In this document: in pieces, positions 53,587 through 64,000 of the stretch
Layout: every line of letters begins with the position of its first letter
Numbering within the stretch: position 1 is the first letter of the stretch
NCBI GenBank assembly: GCA_964017235.1
Contig: OZ024934.1
Location: 84,224,706-84,288,705, forward strand
DNA length: 64,000 bases
From: Sabellastarte sp. h YS-2021
Taxonomy: Eukaryota > Annelida > Polychaeta > Sabellida > Sabellidae
Direction of reading: 5' to 3'
Notes under the pieces: model-generated
Database searches by the model: none
The model's input: only the letters and a program-made list of their open reading frames with translations
What the model was told of the DNA's origin: nothing
Made by a program: the position numbers and the translations under genes

Positions 53587-56500
53587 TTGGAGCATTACAT
53601 CTCTGAAAATAAATTATTTCACCCATATAGTGCTGTAAAAATGGTCAAAAATACATGTAAATTACACCAAACCAGTACCAAATATTGGTCTATAATGCTG
53701 AAATTTGGCCAGAATATAAGGTGGCACATACTAAATCTGACTGAACCGGTTTTAAAATTACATCTGATATAACAGTACCTATAGTTTGGCAATACTGGTT
53801 TCAGCTGGCCCCAAATTCGCTTCTGTGGGGCTGCATTAAGATATACTTAAATTTGGCAAAGTAAGACAATTTTAAGGCTGAAAACCATATTGTTTGCTAG
53901 AGCTGGCGCCACTAAATGAGATTCCACAACAATATTCCTTAATAAATACATAACTGGTCCAAAATACACGTATTGGAAGTGCAGGTATCGAGGGGGTGAT
54001 CATATGGCACATCAGTCCAAAACCCCACTTAAACTTCATCAATCTGGCTCAGATTTTCACAGGAAACTCAGTTCATATCACACATTGATATTGTATTGTC
54101 TTGACTTACTCAGGAAACCAATTAAAAAATTCAATTTTCCGGGGTTTGGGGCCAGGCTTAGCCCCCCTCAACTTAGGAAATAGCAGGTATATCCTAATAC
54201 AACCAATCTGAAGCTCTTCTTTAATTTTGCATATGTTTTAACAATAATTGAGGATATATTAGGCCCATTTGGAGCATTACATCTCTGAAAATAAATTATT
54301 TCACCCATATAGTGCTGTAAAAATGGTCAAAAATACATGTAAATTACACCAAACCAGTACCAAATGTTGGTCTATAATGCTGAAATTTGGCCAGAATATA
54401 AGGTGGCACATACTAAATCTGACTGAACCGGTTTTAAAATTACATCTGATATAACAGTACCTATAGTTTGGCAATATTGGCTTTAGCTGGCCCCAAATTC
54501 GCTTCTGTGGGGCTGCATTAAGATATACTTAAATTTGGCAAAGTAAGACAATTTTAAGGCTGAAAACCATATTGTTTGCTACAGCTGGCGCCACTAAATG
54601 AGATTCCACAAGAATATTCCTTAAGAAATACATAACTGGTCCAAAATACACGTATTGGAAGTGCAGGTATCGAGGGGGTGATCATATGGCACATCAGTCC
54701 AAAACCCCACTTAAACTTCATCAATCTGGCTCAGATTTTCACAGGAAACTCAGTTCATATCACACATTGATATTGTATTGGCTTGACTTACTCAGGAAAC
54801 CAATTAAAAATTTCAATTTTCCGGGGTTTGGGGCCAGGCTCAGCCCCCTCTCAAATTAGGAAATATCAGGTATATCCTAATACAACCAATCTGAAGCTCT
54901 TCTTTAATTTTGCATATGTTTTAACAATAATTGAGGATATATTAGGCCCATTTGGAGGATTACATCTCTGAAAATAAATTATTTCACCCATATAGTGCTG
55001 TAAAAATGGTCAAAAATACATGTAAATTACACCGAACTAGTACCAAATATTGGTCTATAATGCTGAAATTTGGCCAGAATATAAGGTGGCACATACTAAA
55101 TCTGACTGAACCGGTTTTAAAATTACATCTGATATAACAGTACCTATAGTTTGGCAATATTGGTTTCAGCTGGCCCCAAATTCGCTTCTGTGGGGCTGCA
55201 TTAAGATATACTTAAATTTGGCAAAGTAAGACAATTTTAAGGCTGAAAACCATATTGTTTGCTAGAGCTGGCGCCACTAAATGAGATTCCACAACAATAT
55301 TCCTTAATAAATACATAACTGGTCCAAAATACACGTATTGGAAGTGCAGGTATCGAGGGGGTGATCATATGGCACATCAGTCCAAAACCCCACTTAAACT
55401 TCATCAATCTGGCTCAGATTTTCACAGGAAACTCAGTTCATATCACACATTGATATTGTATTGTCTTGACTTACTCAGGAAACCAATTAAAAAATTCAAT
55501 TTTCCGGGGTTTGGGGCCAGGCTTAGCCCCCCTCAACTTAGGAAATAGCAGGTATATCCTAATACAACCAATCTGAAGCTCTTCTTTAATTTTGCATATG
55601 TTTTAACAATAATTGAGGATATATTAGGCCCATTTGGAGCATTACATCTCTGAAAATAAATTATTTCACCCATATAGTGCTGTAAAAATGGTCAAAAATA
55701 CATGTAAATTACACCAAACCAGTACCAAATGTTGGTCTATAATGCTGAAATTTGGCCAGAATATAAGGTGGCACATACTAAATCTGACTGAACCGGTTTT
55801 AAAATTACATCTGATATAACAGTACCTATAGTTTGGCAATATTGGCTTTAGCTGGCCCCAAATTCGCTTCTGTGGGGCTGCATTAAGATATACTTAAATT
55901 TGGCAAAGTAAGACAATTTTAAGGCTGAAAACCATATTGTTTGCTAGAGCTGGCGCCACTAAATGAGATTCCACAAGAATATTCCTTAAGAAATACATAA
56001 CTGGTCCAAAATACACGTATTGGAAGTGCAGGTATCGAGGGGGTGATCATATGGCACATCAGTCCAAAACCCCACTTAAACTTCATCAATCTGGCTCAGA
56101 TTTTCACAGGAAACTCAGTTCATATCACACATTGATATTGTATTGGCTTGACTTACTCAGGAAACCAATTAAAAATTTCAATTTTCCGGGGTTTGGGGCC
56201 AGGCTCAGCCCCCTCTCAAATTAGGAAATATCAGGTATATCCTAATAAACCAATCTGAAGCTCTTCTTTAATTTTGCATATGTTTTAACAATAATTGAGG
56301 ATATATTAGGCCCATTTGGAGGATTACATCTCTGAAAATAAATTATTTCACCCATATAGTGCTGTAAAAATGGTCAAAAATACATGTAAATTACACCGAA
56401 CTAGTACCAAATATTGGTCTATAATGCTGAAATTTGGCCAGAATATAAGGTGGCACATACTAAATCTGACTGAACCGGTTTTAAAATTACATCTGATATA

Positions 56501-59044
56501 ACAGTACCTATAGTTTGGCAATATTGGCTTTAGCTGGCCCCAAATTCGCTTCTGTGGGGCTGCATTAAGATATACTTAAATTTGGCAAAGTAAGACAATT
56601 TTAAGGCTGAAAACCATATTGTTTGCTAGAGCTGGCGCCACTAAATAAGATTCCACAACAATATTCCTTAATAAATACATAACTGGTCCAAAATACACAT
56701 ATTGGAAGTGCAGGTATTGAGGGGGTGATCATATGGCACATCAGTCCAAAACCCCACTTAAACTTCATCAATCTGGCTCAGATTTTCACAGGAAACTCAG
56801 TTCATATCACACATTGATATTGTATTGGCTTGACTTACTCAGGAAACCAATTAAAAATTTCAATTTTCCGGGGTTTGGGGCCAGGCTCAGCCCCCTCTCA
56901 AATTAGGAAATATCAGGTATATCCTAATACAACCAATCTGAAGCTCTTCTTTAATTTTGCATATGTTTTAACAATAATTGAGGATATATTAGGCCCATTT
57001 GGAGGATTACATCTCTGAAAATAAATTATTTCACCCATATAGTGCTGTAAAAATGGTCAAAAATACATGTAAATTACACCAAACCAGTACCAAATATTGG
57101 CCTATAATGCTGACATTTGGCCAGAATATAAGGTGGCACATACTAAATGTGACTGAACCGGTTTTAAAATTACATCTGATATAACAGTACCTATAGTTTG
57201 GCAATATTGGCTTCAGCTGGCCCCAAATTCGCTTCTGTGGGGCTGCATTAAGATATACTTAAATTTGGCAAAGTAAGACAATTTTAAGGCTGAAAACCAT
57301 ATTGTTTGCTAGAGCTGGCGCCACTAAATAAGATTCCACAACAATATTCCTTAATAAATACATAACTGGTCCAAAATACACGTATTGGAAGTGCAGGTAT
57401 CGAGGGGGTGATCATATGGCACATCAGTCCAAAACCCCACTTAAACTTCATCAATCTGGCTCAGATTGTCACAGGAAACTCAGTTCATATCACACATTGA
57501 TATTGTATTGGCTTGACTTACTCAGGAAACCAATTAAAAATTTCAATTTTCCGGGGTTTGGGGCCAGGCTCAGCCCCCCTCAAACTAGGAAATATCAGGT
57601 ATATCCTAATACAACCAATCTGAAGCTCTTCTTTAATTTTGCATATGTTTTAACAATAATTGAGGATATATTAGGCCCATTTGGAGGATTACATCTCTGA
57701 AAATAAATTATTTCACCCATATAGTGCTGTAAAAATGGTCAAAAATACATGTAAATTACACCAAACCAGTACCAAATATTGGTCTATAATGCTGAAATTT
57801 GGCCAGAATATAAGGTGGCACATACTAAATCTGACTGAACCGGTTTTAAAATTACATCTGATATAACAGTACCTATAGTTTGGCAATATTGGTTTCAGCT
57901 GGCCCCAAATTCGCTTCTGTGGGGCTGCATTAAGATATACTTAAATTTGGCAAAGTAAGACAATTTTAAGGCTGAAAACCATATTGTTTGCTAGAGCTGG
58001 CGCCACTAAATGAGATTCCACAAGAATATTCCTTAATAAATACATAACTGGTCCAAAATACACGTATTGGAAGTGCAGGTATCGAGGGGGTGATCATATG
58101 GCACATCAGTCCAAAACCCCACTTAAACTTCATCAATCTGGCTCAGATTTTCACAGGAAACTCAGTTCATATCACACATTGATATTGTATTGTCTTGACT
58201 TACTCAGGAAACCAATTAAAAAATTCAATTTTCCGGGGTTTGGGGCCAGGCTTAGCCCCCCTCAACTTAGGAAATAGCAGGTATATCCTAATACAACCAA
58301 TCTGAAGCTCTTCTTTAATTTTGCATATGTTTTAACAATAATTGAGGATATATTAGGCCCATTTGGAGCATTACATCTCTGAAAATAAATTATTTCACCC
58401 ATATAGTGCTGTAAAAATGGTCAAAAATACATGTAAATTACACCAAACCAGTACCAAATGTTGGTCTATAATGCTGAAATTTGGCCAGAATATAAGGTGG
58501 CACATACTTAATCTGACTGAACCGGTTTTAAAATTACATCTGATATAACAGTACCTATAGTTTGGCAATATTGGCTTTAGCTGGCCCCAAATTCGCTTCT
58601 GTGGGGCTGCATTAAGATATACTTAAATTTGGCAAAGTAAGACAATTTTAAGGCTGAAAACCATATTGTTTGCTAGAGCTGGCGCCACTAAATGAGATTC
58701 CACAAGAATATTCCTTAAGAAATACATAACTGGTCCAAAATACATGTATTGGAAGTGCAGGTATCGAGAGGGTGATCATATGGCACATCAGTCCAAAACC
58801 CCACTTAAACTTCATCATTCTGGCTGAGATTGTCACAGGAAACTCAGTTCATATCACACATTGATATTGTATTGGCTTGACTTACTCAGGAAACCAATTA
58901 AAAATTTCAATTTTCCGGGGTTTGGGGCCAGGCTCAGCCCCCCTCAAACTAGGAAATATCAGGTATATCCTAATACAACCAATCTGAAGCTCTTCTTTAA
59001 TTTTGCATATGTTTTAACAATAATTGAGGATATATTAGGCCCAT
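53587..59044 (+). repeat. B array, irregular stretch with phase slips
   Basis: The alternation of the two B types breaks here. GGAGCATTAC monomers follow each other at 52904, 53587 and 54269. Three GGAGGATTAC monomers follow each other at 56316, 56999 and 57681. Two GGAGCATTAC monomers follow at 58363 and 59045. Lengths mix 682 and 683 bp. One 682-bp length comes from a private one-base deletion, CTAATAAACC near 56246. This looks like a region of unequal exchange out of dimer phase. Confidence 0.75.
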
Positions 59045-62000
59045 TTGGAGCATTACATCTCTGAAAATAAATTATTTCACCCATATAGTGCTGTAAAAAT
59101 GGTCAAAAATACATGTAAATTACACCAAACCAGTACCAAATGTTGGTCTATAATGCTGAAATTTGGCCAGAATATAAGGTGGCACATACTAAATCTGACT
59201 GAACCGGTTTTAAAATTACATCTGATATAACAGTACCTATAGTTTGGCAATATTGGCTTTAGCTGGCCCCAAATTCGCTTCTGTGGGGCTGCATTAAGAT
59301 ATACTTAAATTTGGCAAAGTAAGACAATTTTAAGGCTGAAAACCATATTGTTTGCTAGAGCTGGCGCCACTAAATGAGATTCCACAAGAATATTCCTTAA
59401 GAAATACATAACTGGTCCAAAATACACGTATTGGAAGTGCAGGTATCGAGGGGGTGATCATATGGCACATCAGTCCAAAACCCCACTTAAACTTCATCAA
59501 TCTGGCTCAGATTTTCACAGGAAACTCAGTTCATATCACACATTGATATTGTATTGGCTTGACTTACTCAGGAAACCAATTAAAAATTTCAATTTTCCGG
59601 GGTTTGGGGCCAGGCTCAGCCCCCTCTCAAATTAGGAAATATCAGGTATATCCTAATACAACCAATCTGAAGCTCTTCTTTAATTTTGCATATGTTTTAA
59701 CAATAATTGAGGATATATTAGGCCTATTTGGAGGATTACATCTCTGAAAATAAATTATTTCACCCATATAGTGCTGTAAAAATGGTCAAAAATACATGTA
59801 AATTACAACGAACTAGTACCAAATATTGGTCTATAATGCTGATATTTGGCCAGAATATAAGGTGGCACATACTAAATCTGACTGAACCGGTTTTAAAATT
59901 ACATCTGATATAACAGTACCTATAGTTTGGCAATATTGGCTTCAGCTGGCCCCAAATTCGCTTCTGTGGGGCTGCATTAAGATATAATTAAATTTGGCAA
60001 AGTAAGACAATTTTAAGGCTGAAAACCATATTGTTTGCTAGAGCTGGCGCCACTAAATAAGATTCCACAACAATATTCCTTAATAAATACATAACTGGTC
60101 CAAAATACACGTATTGGAAGTGCAGGTATCGAGGGGGTGATCATATGGCACATCAGTCCAAAACCCCACTTAAACTTCATCAATCTGGCTCAGATTTTCA
60201 CAGGAAACTCAGTTCATATCACACATTGATATTGTATTGTCTTGACTTACTCAGGAAACCAATTAAAAAATTCAATTTTCCGGGGTTTGGGGCCAGGCTT
60301 AGCCCCCCTCAACTTAGGAAATATCAGGTATATCCTAATACAACCAATCTGAAGCTCTTCTTTAATTTTGCATATGTTTTAACAATAATTGAGGATATAT
60401 TAGGCCCATTTGGAGCATTACATCTCTGAAAATAAATTATTTCACCCATATAGTGCTGTAAAAATGGTCAAAAATACATGTAAATTACACCAAACCAGTA
60501 CCAAATGTTGGTCTATAATGCTGAAATTTGGCCAGAATATAAGGTGGCACATACTAAATCTGACTGAACCGGTTTTAAAATTACATCTGATATAACAGTA
60601 CCTATAGTTTGGCAATATTGGCTTTAGCTGGCCCCAAATTCGCTTCTGTGGGGCTGCATTAAGATATACTTAAATTTGGCAAAGTAAGACAATTTTAAGG
60701 CTGAAAACCATATTGTTTGCTAGAGCTGGCGCCACTAAATGAGATTCCACAAGAATATTCCTTAAGAAATACATAACTGGTCCAAAATACACGTATTGGA
60801 AGTGCAGGTATCGAGGGGGTGATCATATGGCACATCAGTCCAAAACCCCACTTAAACTTCATCAATCTGGCTCAGATTTTCACAGGAAACTCAGTTCATA
60901 TCACACATTGATATTGTATTGGCTTGACTTACTCAGGAAACCAATTAAAAATTTCAATTTTCCGGGGTTTGGGGCCAGGCTCAGCCCCCTGTCAAATTAG
61001 GAAATATCAGGTATATCCTAATGCAACCAATCTGAAGCTCTTCTTTAATTTTGCATATGTTTTAACAATAATTGAGGATATATTAGGCCCATTTGGAGGA
61101 TTACATCTCTGAAAATAAATTATTTCACCCATATAGTGCTGTAAAAATGGTCAAAAATACATGTAAATTACACCGAACTAGTACCAAATATTGGTCTATA
61201 ATGCTGAAATTTGGCCAGAATATAAGGTGGCACATACTAAATCTGACTGAACCGGTTTTAAAATTACATCTGATATAACAGTACCTATAGTTTGGCAATA
61301 TTGGCTTCAGCTGGCCCCAAATTCGCTTCTGTGGGGCTGCATTAAGATATACTTAAATTTGGTAAAGTAAGACAATTTTAAGGCTGAAAACCATATTGTT
61401 TGCTAGAGCTGGCGCCACTAAATAAGATTCCACAACAATATTCCTTAATAAATACATAACTGGTCCAAAATACACGTATTAGAAGTGCAGGTATCGAGGG
61501 GGTGATCATATGGCACATCAGTCCAAAACCCCACTTAAACTTCATCAATCTGGCTCAGATTTTCACAGGAAACTCAGTTCATATCACACATTGATATTGT
61601 ATTGTCTTGACTTACTCAGGAAACCAATTAAAAAATTCAATTTTCCGGGGTTTGGGGCCAGGCTTAGCCCCCCTCAACTTAGGAAATATCAGGTATATCC
61701 TAATACAACCAATCTGAAGCTCTTCTTTAATTTTGCATATGTTTTAACAATAATTGAGGATATATTAGGCCCATTTGGAGCATTACATCTCTGAAAATAA
61801 ATTATTTCACCCATATAGTGCTGTAAAAATGGTCAAAAATACATGTAAATTACACCAAACCAGTACCAAATGTTGGTCTATAATGCTGAAATTTGGCCAG
61901 AATATAAGGTGGCACATACTAAATCTGACTGAACCGGTTTTAAAATTACATCTGATATAACAGTACCTATAGTTTGGCAATATTGGCTTTAGCTGGCCCC

Positions 62001-63822
62001 AAATTCGCTTCTGTGGGGCTGCATTAAGATATACTTAAATTTGGCAAAGTAAGACAATTTTACGGCTGAAAACCATATTGTTTGCTAGAGCTGGCGCCAC
62101 TAAATGAGATTCCACAAGAATATTCCTTAAGAAATACATAACTGGTCCAAAATACACGTATTGGAAGTGCAGGTATTGAGGGGGTGATCATATGGCACAT
62201 CAGTCCAAAACCCCACTTAAACTTCATCAATCTGGCTCAGATTTTCACAGGAAACTCAGTTCATATCACACATTGATATTGTATTGGCTTGACTTACTCA
62301 GGAAACCAATTAAAAATTTCAATTTTCCGGGGTTTGGGGCCAGGCTCAGCCCCCTCTCAAATTAGGAAATATCAGGTATATCCTAATACAACCAATCTGA
62401 AGCTCTTCTTTAATTTTGCATATGTTTTAACAATAATTGAGGATATATTAGGCCCATTTGGAGGATTACATCTCTGAAAATAAATTATTTCACCCATATA
62501 GTGCTGTAAAAATGGTCAAAAATACATGTAAATTACACCGAACTAGTACCAAATATTGGTCTATAATGCTGAAATTTGGCCAGAATATAAGGTGGCACAT
62601 ACTAAATCTGACTGAACCGGTTTTAAAATTACATCTGATATAACAGTACCTATAGTTTGGCAATATTGGCTTCAGCTGGCCCCAAATTCGCTTCTGTGGG
62701 GCTGCATTAAGATATACTTAAATTTGGTAAAGTAAGACAATTTTAAGGCTGAAAACCATATTGTTTGCTAGAGCTGGCGCCACTAAATAAGATTCCACAA
62801 CAATATTCCTTAATAAATACATAACTGGTCCAAAATACACGTATTAGAAGTGCAGGTATCGAGGGGGTGATCATATGGCACATCAGTCCAAAACCCCACT
62901 TAAACTTCATCAATCTGGCTCAGATTTTCACAGGAAACTCAGTTCATATCACACATTGATATTGTATTGTCTTGACTTACTCAGGAAACCAATTAAAAAA
63001 TTCAATTTTCCGGGGTTTGGGGCCAGGCTTAGCCCCCCTCAACTTAGGAAATATCAGGTATATCCTAATACAACCAATCTGAAGCTCTTCTTTAATTTTG
63101 CATATGTTTTAACAATAATTGAGGATATATTAGGCCCATTTGGAGCATTACATCTCTGAAAATAAATTATTTCACCCATATAGTGCTGTAAAAATGGTCA
63201 AAAATACATGTAAATTACACCAAACCAGTACCAAATGTTGGTCTATAATGCTGAAATTTGGCCAGAATATAAGGTGGCACATACTAAATCTGACTGAACC
63301 GGTTTTAAAATTACATCTGATATAACAGTACCTATAGTTTGGCAATATTGGCTTTAGCTGGCCCCAAATTCGCTTCTGTGGGGCTGCATTAAGATATACT
63401 TAAATTTGGCAAAGTAAGACAATTTTACGGCTGAAAACCATATTGTTTGCTAGAGCTGGCGCCACTAAATGAGATTCCACAAGAATATTCCTTAAGAAAT
63501 ACATAACTGGTCCAAAATACACGTATTGGAAGTGCAGGTATTGAGGGGGTGATCATATGGCACATCAGTCCAAAACCCCACTTAAACTTCATCAATCTGG
63601 CTCAGATTTTCACAGGAAACTCAGTTCATATCACACATTGATATTGTATTGGCTTGACTTACTCAGGAAACCAATTAAAAATTTCAATTTTCCGGGGTTT
63701 GGGGCCAGGCTCAGCCCCCTCTCAAATTAGGAAATATCAGGTATATCCTAATACAACCAATCTGAAGCTCTTCTTTAATTTTGCATATGTTTTAACAATA
63801 ATTGAGGATATATTAGGCCCAT
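59045..63822 (+). repeat. B higher-order repeat, 1365-bp dimer, about 3.5 copies
   Basis: 683-bp monomers (59045, 60410, 61775, 63140; GGAGCATTAC, TTAAGAAAT, ATTGGCTTGAC, CCCCCTCTCAAATTAGG) alternate with 682-bp monomers (59728, 61093, 62458; GGAGGATTAC, CGAACTAG, ACAACAATATT, TTAATAAAT, ATTGTCTTGAC, CCCCCCTCAACTTAGG). The one-base length difference lies in the C-rich island. The last two dimers share several further private bases and are the most recent copies. Confidence 0.9.
63692..63720. other. GC-rich inverted-repeat island of the B monomer (last of about 24 copies)
   Basis: CCGGGG is followed by GGGGC at 63701-63705 and GCCCC at 63714-63718, which could pair as a five-base-pair GC stem with an eight-base loop. 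It sits at the position homologous to the GC-rich island of subfamily A. The length polymorphism of B monomers (CCCCCTCTC versus CCCCCCTC) maps here, and the junction breakpoint on the B side is the same site. Confidence 0.65.
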
Positions 63823-64000
63823 TTGGAGGATTACATCTCTGAAAATAAATTATTTCACCCATATAGTGCTGTAAAAATGGTCAAAAATACATGTAAATTA
63901 CACCGAACTAGTACCAAATATTGGTCTATAATGCTGAAATTTGGCCAGAATATAAGGTGGCACATACTAAATCTGACTGAACCGGTTTTAAAATTACATC
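63823..64000 (+). repeat. Partial B monomer at the right window edge
   Basis: This is a GGAGGATTAC, CGAACTAG type monomer cut off by the window end. It follows the 63140 monomer in the expected alternation, so the B array continues to the right. Confidence 0.95.

Larger units (their letters stand above)
48004..64000 (+). repeat. Satellite array, subfamily B (681-683-bp monomer, about 23.4 copies)
   Basis: A unit of 681-683 bp repeats head to tail to the window end. It aligns along its whole length with the reverse complement of the A monomer, at about two thirds identity by eye. Blocks of 17-20 bases are exactly shared: B 63607-63626 equals the reverse complement of A 348-367; TTTGGAGCATTACAT equals A 140-154 reversed; AACCAGTACCAAATATT equals A 54-70 reversed; and the TGGCACATAC block equals A 1-18 reversed. 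No gene or inserted element is visible. Confidence 0.97.

Noticed and set aside
59045-59230. Open frames of 61, 62, 67, 69 and 94 codons on the plus strand of B monomers
   Set aside because: They depend on which length variant of the C-rich island is present and several begin at non-ATG codons. They are by-products of an AT-rich tandem repeat.
63368-63384. Possible CENP-B box in B (ATTCGCTTCTGTGGGGC)
   Set aside because: The core requires TTCG, then A four bases later, then CGGG. Here TTCG is present but the A is T and CGGG is GGGG, and the site is CpG-decayed in some copies. The TTCG in A (ATTTCGCC) fits worse.
1-64000. CRISPR array, rRNA spacer array or gene cluster as the source of the periodicity
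   Set aside because: The repeat is the whole 681-bp unit with no unique spacers, so it is not CRISPR. No rRNA, 5S or tRNA core is recognisable in either strand. The unit has no long coding frame.

Overview
The window holds no recognisable gene. It is satellite DNA from end to end: about 94 tandem copies of a unit of roughly 681 bp, with no unique sequence, rRNA, tRNA, transposon, telomere repeat or CRISPR array that I can see. Long, AT-rich, highly homogenised arrays with higher-order structure and apparent CpG decay point to a eukaryotic heterochromatic (centromeric, pericentromeric or subtelomeric) region. I cannot name the species, or choose between plant and animal, from the sequence.

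Layout. (1) Positions 1-47945 are satellite subfamily A: a 200-bp partial monomer, 70 complete monomers (201-47876) and a 69-bp truncated monomer. Sixty-four monomers are exactly 681 bp; six are 682 bp through the same one-base insertion. (2) Positions 47946-48010 are a breakpoint: a 58-bp piece copied from subfamily B, flanked on both sides by AGGGG. (3) Positions 48004-64000 are subfamily B: a truncated first monomer, 23 complete monomers of 681-683 bp, and a partial one at the window edge. B on the + strand is homologous to the reverse complement of A (about two thirds identical where aligned by eye), so the two arrays point in opposite directions.

The main result is the junction near 47,945-48,010. 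Reading outward from it, A and B lie in the same monomer register to within about one base, so the window is a large imperfect inverted repeat whose arms are diverged subfamilies. Both break sites fall in the GC-rich, inverted-repeat-prone island that occurs once per monomer. The 58-bp insertion and short flanking identities resemble a replication template-switch scar.

Within the arrays, single-base variants form local domains, two- and three-monomer higher-order repeats, and visibly recombinant monomers, as expected from unequal exchange and gene conversion. B is organised as an alternating two-monomer repeat with two length classes, 1366 bp near the junction and 1365 bp farther out. The short open frames found once per monomer have polymorphic ends and are treated as non-coding.

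Monomer numbering used below: A(k) starts at 201 + 681k for k = 0 to 55, then at 38338, 39019, 39700, 40381, 41062, 41744, 42425, 43107, 43789, 44470, 45152, 45833, 46515, 47196 and 47877 for k = 56 to 70. B monomers start at 48126, 48807, 49489, 50172, 50855, 51538, 52221, 52904, 53587, 54269, 54952, 55634, 56316, 56999, 57681, 58363, 59045, 59728, 60410, 61093, 61775, 62458, 63140 and 63823.
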